Positions 27,774-36,721 of a stretch of DNA of 64,000 nucleotides are shown one piece after another. The notes beneath the pieces are model-generated. The model searched no databases and had not been told where the DNA came from. It saw only the letters and a program-made list of their open reading frames with translations. The stretch's first letter is position 1, and each line of letters begins with the position of its first letter. Position numbers and translations under genes: made by a program. Location of the stretch: the NCBI RefSeq assembly GCF_002754195.1, contig NZ_PEEU01000001.1, forward strand, positions 3,906,001 through 3,970,000, given 5' to 3'. This DNA comes from Flavobacterium sp. 9 (GTDB taxonomy: Bacteria; Bacteroidota; Bacteroidia; Flavobacteriales; Flavobacteriaceae).

Positions 27774-30700
27774 ATGCGTAAAATTTGTATTTTTTTGCTG
27801 GTTTTATTTTGCGGTAATGTTTTGCGTGCGCAAGTAAATCCGGCGGTCAAAGATACAACCAAGACTCAATTCTCCGTAGGAAAAGTTGAGATCGACGATC
27901 CACCAAGTATACTTTCTGCTTATAGATATGATCCTATTACAGACCGTTATATTTACACAAGTTCAGTTGATGGTTTCTCTATCAATTACCCTATTGTTTT
28001 AACACCAAAAGAATACGAAGATTTAGTTTTGAAAGAATCCAGAAGAGATTATTTCAAAAAGAAATCAGATGCTATCGATGGTAAAAAAGTAGGTAGTGAA
28101 GCTGATAAAAAGAATTTATTACCAAGATATTACATTAACTCAAGTCTTTTTGAAAGCGTTTTTGGAAGTAATACAATTGATGTAAAACCAACAGGATCAG
28201 TCGAAATGGATTTGGGTATTCGATATACCAAACAAGATAATCCTTCATTTTCACCTAGAAACAGATCAAGCTTAACCTTTGATTTTGATCAGAGAATCAG
28301 CATGAGTTTAATGGGTAAAGTAGGAACCAGATTAGATGTAAATGCTAATTATGATACTCAGTCTACATTTGCATTTCAAAACTTATTTAAACTGGCTTAT
28401 TCCCCTTCAGAAGATGATATTATTCAAAAAGTTGAGGTTGGTAATGTTAGTATGCCTTTGAACAGTACGCTTATACGTGGAGCTCAAAGTTTATTTGGGG
28501 TTAAAACTCAATTGCAATTTGGTAAGACAACAATCACCGGAGTTTTCTCAGAACAGAAGTCACAAACAAAGAGTATAGTTGCAGAAGGTGGAGGTACAGT
28601 TCAAAATTTTGATTTATATGCTTTAGACTACGATAACGACAGACACTTCTTCTTGTCACAATATTTTAGAAACAAATATGACGCTTCTTTAAAAGGATAT
28701 CCGTTTATTGATAGTCGTGTGCAGGTAACGAGAATTGAAGTTTGGGTAACCAATAAGCAAAACCGTGTAAGTACTACAAGTAATAACTTGCGTAACGTTA
28801 TTGCACTTCAGGATTTAGGAGAAGCGCAAGCAAAGGGTATTCCTGATAATCAGGTTGTAGTTGTATCCCCAACAACAGGTTTCTTTAATAATCCTATTGA
28901 TTCTCCTGCAGAGAATGATAATAATAAATATGATCCTGCGGCTATTGGACAGGCAGGTTCGTTTTTAAATTCAAATATTAGAGAAATTGTAACGGCAAAA
29001 TCAGGATTTAATAGTGCAAACGTAAGTGAGGGTACAGATTATTCGATATTAGAAAATGCAAGAAAATTAAATGCAAACGAATTTACTTTTAATGCGCAAT
29101 TAGGATATATCTCTTTACAACAGCGTTTGGCAAATGATGAGATTCTGGCTGTAGCCTACGAGTATACCATTGGTGGTAAAGTTTATCAGGTTGGAGAATT
29201 TGGTAGTGATGGAGTTGACGGGACAATTGTTACAGGAAACACTCCTTCAAATCAGGCTATTATTACGCAAAGTTTAATCTTGAAAATGCTGAAAAGCAGT
29301 TTGACAAACGTACAGAATCCAGTTTGGAATTTGATGATGAAAAACGTTTATCAAATTCCTCAGGCGTATCAAATTAAGCAAGATGATTTTAGATTAAACA
29401 TTCTTTATACAGATCCTTCGCCTATCAATTATATTACTCCTGTTACAGGAACTTCTTTTCCTGCAAATCCTACAGCGGATAATAAGGTTGATCAAACACC
29501 ATTATTAAATGTTTTTAATCTGGATAAATTAAACTACAATAACGATCCGCAAACCGGGGGAGATGGTTTCTTTGATTACCTTCCGGGAATAACGGTAGAT
29601 GTTCAGAATGGCCGAATTATTTTTACTACAAAAGAACCTTTTGGTGAGCTTATATTTAAAAAGTTGCAAAACTCAGGTTCAGGAGAAACTTATGATGACC
29701 CTAGTACGTACAATGATAATCAAAAAAAATACGTGTTTAGAAATATGTATCGAAATACGCAATCCGGAGCATTACAAGACAGTGACAAAAATAAATTCTT
29801 ATTAAGAGGAAAATATAAATCATCAGGAAGCAACGGGATTCCAATTGGAGCATTTAATGTTCCGCAAGGTTCAGTTGTGGTAATGGCTGCCGGGAGAAGA
29901 TTAGTTGAGGGAATTGATTACAGCGTAGATTATCAATTAGGGCGAGTACAAATTCTGGATCCATCACTTCAGGCTTCAAATACACCAATTGAGGTTTCGC
30001 TGGAAAACAATTCAATTTTTGGACAGCAAACCAGAAGATTTATGGGAGTCAATGTCGAACATAAAATTTCGGATAATTTTATTGTTGGCGGTACCTTTTT
30101 AAAAATGACGGAGAGACCATTTACTCAAAAATCGAGTTATGGGCAGGAATCTGTAAATAATACTATTTTTGGTTTTAACGGAACTTATTCAACAGAAGTT
30201 CCATTCTTTACCAGATTAGTAAATAAATTGCCAAATATTGATACAGATGTTCCTTCTAATCTTTCGATTCGCGGTGAGGTTGCTTTCTTAAGACCGGATG
30301 CTCCAAAAGCAAGTGATTTTGAAGGAGAAGCAACTATATATGTAGATGATTTTGAAGGCTCACAGTCTACGATAGATATGCGATCAGCTTATGCGTGGAG
30401 TTTGGCTTCTACGCCATTTATTAATGCAGCAGGAGATCCTACTTTTAATGCAAATTATGATGATTTAAGATATGGTTATAAAAGGGCAAAACTGGCTTGG
30501 TATACCATTGATCCAATATTTTATACTTCAAAACCATCAGGTATTTCAAACGATGATTTATCATTGAACACAACAAGAAGAATTTACAGCCGTGAATTAT
30601 ATCCAAATACAGATATTGCTCAGGGACAAATTCAGGTTATTAATACACTTGATTTAAGTTATTATCCATCAGACAGAGGTCCGTATAATAACAATCCAAA

Positions 30701-33700
30701 TTTTAATACAGATCCGGCATCTTCGAATTTTGGTGGAATTATGCGTGCTCTGAATTCTACAAATTTTGAACAGGGGAATGTTGAATATATTCAGTTTTGG
30801 GTTCTCGATCCTTATGTTGGAAACGGAGAAGCGCAAACAAATAATACCGGAAAAATATATTTCAATTTAGGTGAAGTTTCTGAAGATGTTTTAAAAGATG
30901 GAAGAAAACAATATGAAAACGGATTAGGACCAGGTCAGATAATGGTAAATCCACAGCCAATTTGGGGAGATGTTCCAGCATCACAATCTTTGATTTATGC
31001 TTTTGATACAAATCCGGATAATCGTAGAAATCAGGATGTTGGTTTAGATGGTTTGCCGGATTCCAGAGAAGGTTCAGTATATACAAATTATGCAGGAGAT
31101 GAAGATCCTGCTGCGGATAATTATACCTATTATTTAAATACAACGGGTGGAGTTCTTGATCGTTATAAAAAGTATAATGGAGTAGAAAATAACTCCGCGG
31201 TAAGTATAGATGATCCTAATCGTGGATCAACAACATTACCGGATGTTGAAGATATTAATCGTGATAATACGATGAGTACTATAAATGCTTATTACGAATA
31301 TAGTATTGATATTAAACCGGGAATGCAAGTTGGACAGAACTATATTACAGATATTCGTGATGTATCCAATATTGAATTGCCAAACGGTGGAACAACAAAT
31401 GCAAGATGGATTCAATTTAAGATTCCTGTTTCTCAGCCTCAAAAGACCATTGGTAATATTACTGATTTTAGATCTATTCGTTTTATGCGTATGTTTATGA
31501 CTGGCTTTAATGATCAGATGACAATGCGTTTTGGAGCTTTAGATTTAGTTCGTGGAGAATGGAGAAGATACACTGGAACTTTAGACGCAAATGATACGGA
31601 TCCGACTAATGACGGAACTGAATTTGATGTTTCGGCAGTAAATATTCAGGAAAACAGTACAAAATGTCCTGTGAATTATGTCATTCCACCAGGAGTTCAA
31701 AGAGAGCAATTGTATAATAACAATACAATTATCAACCAAAACGAGCAAGCGTTAGCATTAAGAGTTGGTGGATCAGGTTTACAACCACTGGATTCGAGAG
31801 CAGTTTTTAAAAATGTAAGCGTAGATATGCGTCAATACAAAAAACTTAAAATGTTCTTGCATGCTGAATCTTTGCCAAGTGAAGCTACGTTACAAGATGA
31901 TGAAATGGTAGGGTTTATTCGCTTTGGAAATGACTTTACACAAAACTTCTATCAGGTTGAGATTCCATTAAAAGTAACCAGAACAGGAGGGTCATGTTCA
32001 ATAAGTCCTGATCAGGTTTGGATGGAAGACAATAATATCGATCTGGCATTGGAGTTGCTGACAAGTATGAAGATTAAAGCTATGAGCCTTGATCCTGCTT
32101 CTCCTAAGCGAGATATTAATGGTATTTATTACCCGGATAATGATCCGGATGCTAAAGGCGGCGATGGAGATAGTAGATTGACATTAGGTATAAAAGGAAA
32201 TCCTAACTTTGGTTTAGTTCGAAACTTAATGGTCGGAGTAAAAAGTAGAGTAGATCATAAAGATATCAAGGGAGAAGTTTGGTTTAATGAGCTTCGTCTT
32301 GCCGATTTAGAGAATAAAGGTGGTATGGCAGCAATATTAAATATTGATACCAATATGGCTGATTTCGCCACAGTTTCGGCAACGGGTAAAAAGAGTACAA
32401 TTGGTTTTGGATCTCTTGAACAGGGAGCAAACGAAAGAAGTCGTGAAGATATTCAGCAATATAATATTGTTACCAATTTAAATCTGGGTCAGCTATTGCC
32501 ACATAAATGGGGAATCAATCTTCCATTTAATTATGCGATTGGGGAAGAGGTAATTACTCCTGAGTATGATCCTTTTAATCAGGATATAAAACTAGATCAG
32601 TTGATTAGAGAAACTACTGATCAGGCTGAAAAAGACAATATCAGAACTCGTGCTGTTGATTATACAAAACGAAGAAGTATTAATTTTATTGGAGTAAAAA
32701 AGGACAGAGCGCCTGAACAAAAACCGCATATTTATGATGTTGAGAATTTAACATTTTCACAATCGTATAATGAGGTTAATCGCCATGATTATGAAGTAGA
32801 AACTTATCAGGATCAACAATCGAATACCGCGGTAAATTATGCTTATACTTTTCAGCCAAAAGAAGTAGTTCCTTTTAAGACAACCAAATTCATGAAAACA
32901 AGTGAATATTGGAAGATCTTAAGTGACTTTAATTTTAATTATTTACCATCTAATATTACGTTTAATACCAATATTTTAAGACAAAGCAATCGTCAACAGT
33001 TTAGAGATGTTGAAACACAAGGGATTCCGGTTTCACCACTTTTCAGAAGGAATTTTGCATTTAATTATCAATATGGTTTTGGTTATAATCTAACAAAATC
33101 ATTGAAAATAAATTATACTGCTGCATCAAATAATATTGTTAAAAATTTCTTGAATGACGATAATACCCCTAAGCAGGATTTTAATATTTGGGATGATTAT
33201 CTGGATATTGGAACGCCAAATCAACACATACAGCAATTAGTATTGAATTACGAAATTCCTATTAATAAAATCCCTGTTTTTAGTTTTGTAAAGGCAAGTT
33301 ATTCATATACGGCTGATTATAACTGGCAGCGTTCTTCTTCAGCGTTTGCTGATCTTCCGATAGAAAATGAGGATGGATCAACAACAAATTACAATTTGGG
33401 GAATACAATCCAGAATGCAAATTCTAATACATTGACTACAACATTTAATATGAATATGCTGTATAAATACTTAGGATTAACGCCTGGAGCAAAATCGTCG
33501 AAGGCTGGAGCAAAACCTAAGGCTGCTGCGCCACCAAAACCTGGGGAAAAAATTGTTAATACCGCAAAACCGGTAGTAAGTAATAGCCCTTTTTATGATG
33601 GTTTGATAGGAATATTAACTAGTGTGAAAAACATTCAGGTAAATTATACTAAAAATAGCGGAACTGTTTTGCCGGGATATACACCAAGTGTAGGATTCTT

Positions 33701-35021
33701 TGGGACTTCAAGACCAACATTAGGGTTTGTTTTTGGAAGTCAGGATGATGTGCGATATGAAGCTGCTAAAAATGGATGGTTGACAGATTATCAGGATTTT
33801 AATCAAAACTTTACACAGGTAACAAATAAGCTTTTAAAAATAACAGCAAATATTGATTTACTGCCGGATTTAAAAATCGACTTGGCAATGGATCGCGCTT
33901 ATTCTCAAAATACATCAGAACAATATAGTGTTGATCCAGTTAGTAGAGAATATTTGCCATTATCTCCATATACTTATGGGATGTTTTCGATTTCGACTGT
34001 ATTGATAAAGACGGCTTTCTCTAAAAGTGATGAAACACAATCTGCGGCATTTGATGATTTTAGAAACAATCGTTTGATAATTGCAAATCGTCTTGCAGAA
34101 GAACATTATGGCTCAGCTCCAATACCAAGATATGATGTAGCTGATGTTCCACCACCACCGGTAGATCCAACGCAGGAAGATCCGTTTAAAAAACAAAGAG
34201 AAATTTATGCGGCAAATCAAGGATATCCAATTGGTTATGGCAAAAGCAATCAGGCAGTATTATTACCGTCTTTCCTTGCGGCTTATACCGGAAGTGATGC
34301 ATCGAATGTTTCAACTGGAATTTTTAGAGATTTCCCAATTCCAAACTGGAGTATTAAATACAATGGTTTAATGCGTTATAAGTTTTTCAAAGATAAATTC
34401 AAGCGATTCTCATTACAAAATAATTACAGAGCATCGTATACAATAAACCAGTTCAGGTCTAATTTTGACTATGCTGAAAAGCCGAATGGACAGGATATTA
34501 ATACCAATTTCTTCAATAAAACGATCATGTCAAATGTCAATTTGGTAGAGCAGTTTAGTCCGCTTATCCGTGTTGATTTTGAGCTGAAGAGTTCATTGCG
34601 TATTCTTACCGAGATTAAGAAAGACAGAGCATTATCGATGAGTTTTGATAATAATTTATTGACAGAAGTTAAAGGAATGGAGTATGTTGTAGGAATGGGA
34701 TATCGTTTTAAAGATGTCATTTTCTCCTCAAGATTAGCAGACAGTCCAACAGGAATTATTAAAAGTGACATCAATATAAAAGCCGATTTTTCTTTTAGAA
34801 ATAATCAAACGTTGGTTCGTTATTTAGATTATGACAATAATCAATTGGCAGCAGGACAGAACATCTGGTCGTTAAAAATGACAGCAGATTATGCGTTTAG
34901 TAAAAACCTAACTGCAATATTTTATTACGATCACTCGTTCTCAAAAGCAGTAATTTCAACATCATTTCCATTGACGAATATTAGATCAGGATTTACACTT
35001 AGATATAATTTCGGAAATTAA
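27774..35021 (+). CDS. sprA: T9SS outer-membrane translocon / gliding protein SprA
   Basis: SprA (Sov in Porphyromonas gingivalis) is the 36-stranded outer-membrane barrel through which T9SS clients leave the cell; it is required for gliding and for display of SprB-type adhesins. Length 2415 residues fits the family. A signal peptide (about 1-19, ending VLRAQ) is followed by an N-terminal segment containing VGKVEIDDPPSILSAYRYDP, and by many aromatic/polar alternating strands; DFEGSQSTIDMRSAYAWSLAST (about 860) is a typical SprA stretch. A Pro/Ala/Lys-rich insert lies near residues 1905-1935 (KSSKAGAKPKAAAPPKPGEK). The C-terminus ends in a strand with phenylalanine (FTLRYNFGN). Its position after ruvA is a conserved neighbourhood in flavobacteria as I remember it. 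Confidence 0.95.
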   Translation: MRKICIFLLVLFCGNVLRAQVNPAVKDTTKTQFSVGKVEIDDPPSILSAYRYDPITDRYIYTSSVDGFSINYPIVLTPKEYEDLVLKESRRDYFKKKSDAIDGKKVGSEADKKNLLPRYYINSSLFESVFGSNTIDVKPTGSVEMDLGIRYTKQDNPSFSPRNRSSLTFDFDQRISMSLMGKVGTRLDVNANYDTQSTFAFQNLFKLAYSPSEDDIIQKVEVGNVSMPLNSTLIRGAQSLFGVKTQLQFGKTTITGVFSEQKSQTKSIVAEGGGTVQNFDLYALDYDNDRHFFLSQYFRNKYDASLKGYPFIDSRVQVTRIEVWVTNKQNRVSTTSNNLRNVIALQDLGEAQAKGIPDNQVVVVSPTTGFFNNPIDSPAENDNNKYDPAAIGQAGSFLNSNIREIVTAKSGFNSANVSEGTDYSILENARKLNANEFTFNAQLGYISLQQRLANDEILAVAYEYTIGGKVYQVGEFGSDGVDGTIVTGNTPSNQAIITQSLILKMLKSSLTNVQNPVWNLMMKNVYQIPQAYQIKQDDFRLNILYTDPSPINYITPVTGTSFPANPTADNKVDQTPLLNVFNLDKLNYNNDPQTGGDGFFDYLPGITVDVQNGRIIFTTKEPFGELIFKKLQNSGSGETYDDPSTYNDNQKKYVFRNMYRNTQSGALQDSDKNKFLLRGKYKSSGSNGIPIGAFNVPQGSVVVMAAGRRLVEGIDYSVDYQLGRVQILDPSLQASNTPIEVSLENNSIFGQQTRRFMGVNVEHKISDNFIVGGTFLKMTERPFTQKSSYGQESVNNTIFGFNGTYSTEVPFFTRLVNKLPNIDTDVPSNLSIRGEVAFLRPDAPKASDFEGEATIYVDDFEGSQSTIDMRSAYAWSLASTPFINAAGDPTFNANYDDLRYGYKRAKLAWYTIDPIFYTSKPSGISNDDLSLNTTRRIYSRELYPNTDIAQGQIQVINTLDLSYYPSDRGPYNNNPNFNTDPASSNFGGIMRALNSTNFEQGNVEYIQFWVLDPYVGNGEAQTNNTGKIYFNLGEVSEDVLKDGRKQYENGLGPGQIMVNPQPIWGDVPASQSLIYAFDTNPDNRRNQDVGLDGLPDSREGSVYTNYAGDEDPAADNYTYYLNTTGGVLDRYKKYNGVENNSAVSIDDPNRGSTTLPDVEDINRDNTMSTINAYYEYSIDIKPGMQVGQNYITDIRDVSNIELPNGGTTNARWIQFKIPVSQPQKTIGNITDFRSIRFMRMFMTGFNDQMTMRFGALDLVRGEWRRYTGTLDANDTDPTNDGTEFDVSAVNIQENSTKCPVNYVIPPGVQREQLYNNNTIINQNEQALALRVGGSGLQPLDSRAVFKNVSVDMRQYKKLKMFLHAESLPSEATLQDDEMVGFIRFGNDFTQNFYQVEIPLKVTRTGGSCSISPDQVWMEDNNIDLALELLTSMKIKAMSLDPASPKRDINGIYYPDNDPDAKGGDGDSRLTLGIKGNPNFGLVRNLMVGVKSRVDHKDIKGEVWFNELRLADLENKGGMAAILNIDTNMADFATVSATGKKSTIGFGSLEQGANERSREDIQQYNIVTNLNLGQLLPHKWGINLPFNYAIGEEVITPEYDPFNQDIKLDQLIRETTDQAEKDNIRTRAVDYTKRRSINFIGVKKDRAPEQKPHIYDVENLTFSQSYNEVNRHDYEVETYQDQQSNTAVNYAYTFQPKEVVPFKTTKFMKTSEYWKILSDFNFNYLPSNITFNTNILRQSNRQQFRDVETQGIPVSPLFRRNFAFNYQYGFGYNLTKSLKINYTAASNNIVKNFLNDDNTPKQDFNIWDDYLDIGTPNQHIQQLVLNYEIPINKIPVFSFVKASYSYTADYNWQRSSSAFADLPIENEDGSTTNYNLGNTIQNANSNTLTTTFNMNMLYKYLGLTPGAKSSKAGAKPKAAAPPKPGEKIVNTAKPVVSNSPFYDGLIGILTSVKNIQVNYTKNSGTVLPGYTPSVGFFGTSRPTLGFVFGSQDDVRYEAAKNGWLTDYQDFNQNFTQVTNKLLKITANIDLLPDLKIDLAMDRAYSQNTSEQYSVDPVSREYLPLSPYTYGMFSISTVLIKTAFSKSDETQSAAFDDFRNNRLIIANRLAEEHYGSAPIPRYDVADVPPPPVDPTQEDPFKKQREIYAANQGYPIGYGKSNQAVLLPSFLAAYTGSDASNVSTGIFRDFPIPNWSIKYNGLMRYKFFKDKFKRFSLQNNYRASYTINQFRSNFDYAEKPNGQDINTNFFNKTIMSNVNLVEQFSPLIRVDFELKSSLRILTEIKKDRALSMSFDNNLLTEVKGMEYVVGMGYRFKDVIFSSRLADSPTGIIKSDINIKADFSFRNNQTLVRYLDYDNNQLAAGQNIWSLKMTADYAFSKNLTAIFYYDHSFSKAVISTSFPLTNIRSGFTLRYNFGN

Positions 35022-35057
35022 TTTTTAGTTTCTAAACTAGATTTCTTAGAAGATTAT

Positions 35058-35065
35058 TACATTTG
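35058..35065 (+). promoter_or_regulatory. -7 promoter element of gcvH
   Basis: TACATTTG, perfect TAnnTTTG, 41 bases before the ATG at 35107. A GTG at 35065 in frame with gcvH overlaps the last base of the element and is therefore not the start. Confidence 0.6.
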
Positions 35066-35106
35066 TGGCTGAATTACTAAATTATCAATTTTCAAACAAC
35101 ACAATT

Positions 35107-35487
35107 ATGAGCATACCAGCAAATTTAAAGTACACAAAAGATCACGAATGGGTTAGCATCGAAGGCGATGTTGCAACTGTAGGAATTACTCATTTTGCAC
35201 AAAAAGAGTTAGGAGATATCGTGTATGTTGAAGTAGAAACTTTAGATCAGACACTTGATAAAGATGAGGTTTTTGGAACAGTTGAAGCTGTTAAAACAGT
35301 TTCTGATTTGTTTTTGCCTTTAACAGGAGAAATTATTGCTTTTAATGAAAGCTTGGAAAGTGCTCCTGAAACAGTAAATTCTGATCCTTATGGAGATGGA
35401 TGGATGATTAAAATAAAAATTGCTGATGCATCAGAAATAGAAGGTTTATTATCTGCTGAAGCTTATACACAATTGATCGGTGCCTAA
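35107..35487 (+). CDS. gcvH: Glycine cleavage system H protein
   Basis: Lipoyl carrier that shuttles the aminomethyl group between the P, T and L proteins of the glycine cleavage system. With the ATG at 35107 the protein has 126 residues and starts [16 protein letters not shown], as is usual. The lipoylated lysine is Lys63 in [13 protein letters not shown]; the C-terminal [10 protein letters not shown] segment is typical. The P, T and L genes are not in the window. The stop codon overlaps the GTG start of the VanZ-like gene, so the two are translationally coupled. Confidence 0.96.
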   Translation: MSIPANLKYTKDHEWVSIEGDVATVGITHFAQKELGDIVYVEVETLDQTLDKDEVFGTVEAVKTVSDLFLPLTGEIIAFNESLESAPETVNSDPYGDGWMIKIKIADASEIEGLLSAEAYTQLIGA

Positions 35488-35863
35488 ACAGTTACTGTTA
35501 ATCTGGGCAATTATTTGTTCGGGAATTATTGCTTATTTCTGTCTTATTGATTCGAGTAAGATTCCCATAGTAAATTTTCCGAGCATTGATAAAATTGTGC
35601 ATTTTTGTTTTCATTTTGGATTTACAATTTCCTGGATTGTATTCTTTAAGAAAGAGCTTAAAGGAAGAGAAGCGGATGATTATAAAGCATATTTGATTTC
35701 GTTTATATTTTCTGTTTTTTTTGGAATTACGATCGAGATTTTACAAAGTGTCCTGACAATTACACGAGCATCAGATGTAACAGATGTTTTAGCAAATGCA
35801 CTTGGTGCAACTATAGCGGTTTTTACCGCAATAGCCTTCAAGAAGCGATTAGATAAAATATAA
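35480..35863 (+). CDS. VanZ-like membrane protein
   Basis: A 127-residue protein with four predicted membrane helices (about 5-22, 38-56, 70-90 and 100-118). The VanZ-like signature is present: [13 protein letters not shown] between the first helices and [25 protein letters not shown] before the last. VanZ-family proteins are of uncertain function outside teicoplanin resistance. Translation starts at a GTG overlapping the gcvH stop. A strong terminator follows, closing the gcvH-vanZ unit. Confidence 0.85.
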   Translation: MPKQLLLIWAIICSGIIAYFCLIDSSKIPIVNFPSIDKIVHFCFHFGFTISWIVFFKKELKGREADDYKAYLISFIFSVFFGITIEILQSVLTITRASDVTDVLANALGATIAVFTAIAFKKRLDKI

Positions 35864-35873
35864 GAATATAACT

Positions 35874-35894
35874 ACCCACTTCGGTGGGTTTTTT
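35874..35894 (+). terminator. Terminator after the VanZ-like gene
   Basis: ACCCAC and GTGGGT close a TTCG tetraloop, followed by a run of T. A textbook intrinsic terminator. Confidence 0.95.
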
Positions 35895-35943
35895 ATTGTC
35901 TAAAAATCAGGCATTACAAGGAGTTTTTTTTGAATTTAAAATG

Positions 35944-35951
35944 TATTTTTG
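35944..35951 (+). promoter_or_regulatory. -7 promoter element of deoC-remB
   Basis: TATTTTTG, perfect TAnnTTTG, 26 bases before the deoC ATG at 35978. An in-frame TTG at 35930 lies upstream of this promoter and is rejected as a start. Confidence 0.6.
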
Positions 35952-35977
35952 TCCCGATTCAATATAATTTCAAAATC

Positions 35978-36721
35978 ATGAATGTCAAGCAATATTTGGA
36001 TTCGACTTATTTAAAAACTGCCTCTCAAGCCGGACTTACAGAAGCCGAAAATGAGCGCGTAGTAAAGAATGCAATTAGTGAAGCAATTCTGGAAGGATTT
36101 AAGTTAATTATGATTCGCCCGGAATATGTGGCTTTAGCCAAAGAAATGATTTTGAAAGCCAATTCGACTTTACTTGTTGGTACCGTTATTGATTTTCCTG
36201 AAGGTAAATCAAGTATCGAAACTAAAATCAAAGAAGCAAATGAAGCAATTGAAAATGGAGCAGACGATTTAGATTTTGTTTGTAATTATGAAGCCTTCAA
36301 AAGAGGTGAAATTACTTTATTAAAAGAAGAAATTTTATTTGGAACTCAGATAGGTTTAGCAAATAATAAAACAGTAAAATGGATTATTGAAGTTGCTGCC
36401 TTAACAGATAAAGAAATTATTCAGCTCTCGGCATTGATAAAAAATGTTGTGATGTCAAACTTTAAAGAAGAGAATTATACTTCTGTTTTTGTAAAATCAT
36501 CAACGGGCTTTTTTAAAACAGAAGACAATGTTCCAAATGGAGCGACCGTTCCAACTATTATTATGATGTTAGAAAATGCGTCCCCTTTGCAGGTTAAAGC
36601 TGCCGGAGGAGTTAGGTCGTATGATGAAGCAATAGAAATGATTCGTTTAGGTGTTAAACGTATCGGAACTTCGGCTGCAAAACCAATTGCAAACGGAGAA
36701 AATACCACAAATCAATATTAA
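35978..36721 (+). CDS. deoC: Deoxyribose-phosphate aldolase
   Basis: Cleaves 2-deoxyribose-5-phosphate into acetaldehyde and glyceraldehyde-3-phosphate in deoxynucleoside catabolism. From the ATG at 35978 it has 247 residues. The Schiff-base lysine is Lys173 in FVKSSTGF, the second active-site lysine Lys207 in VKAAGGVR, and Asp99 lies in DDLDFVCNY. The TIM-barrel phosphate-binding end GTSAA is near the C-terminus. The last stop base is adjacent to the remB ATG, so the two genes form an operon even though their roles look unrelated. Confidence 0.95.
   Translation: MNVKQYLDSTYLKTASQAGLTEAENERVVKNAISEAILEGFKLIMIRPEYVALAKEMILKANSTLLVGTVIDFPEGKSSIETKIKEANEAIENGADDLDFVCNYEAFKRGEITLLKEEILFGTQIGLANNKTVKWIIEVAALTDKEIIQLSALIKNVVMSNFKEENYTSVFVKSSTGFFKTEDNVPNGATVPTIIMMLENASPLQVKAAGGVRSYDEAIEMIRLGVKRIGTSAAKPIANGENTTNQY

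Noticed and set aside
35065..35106. GTG start for gcvH
   Set aside because: It overlaps the -7 element TACATTTG, and H proteins begin with a sequence like that from the ATG at 35107.
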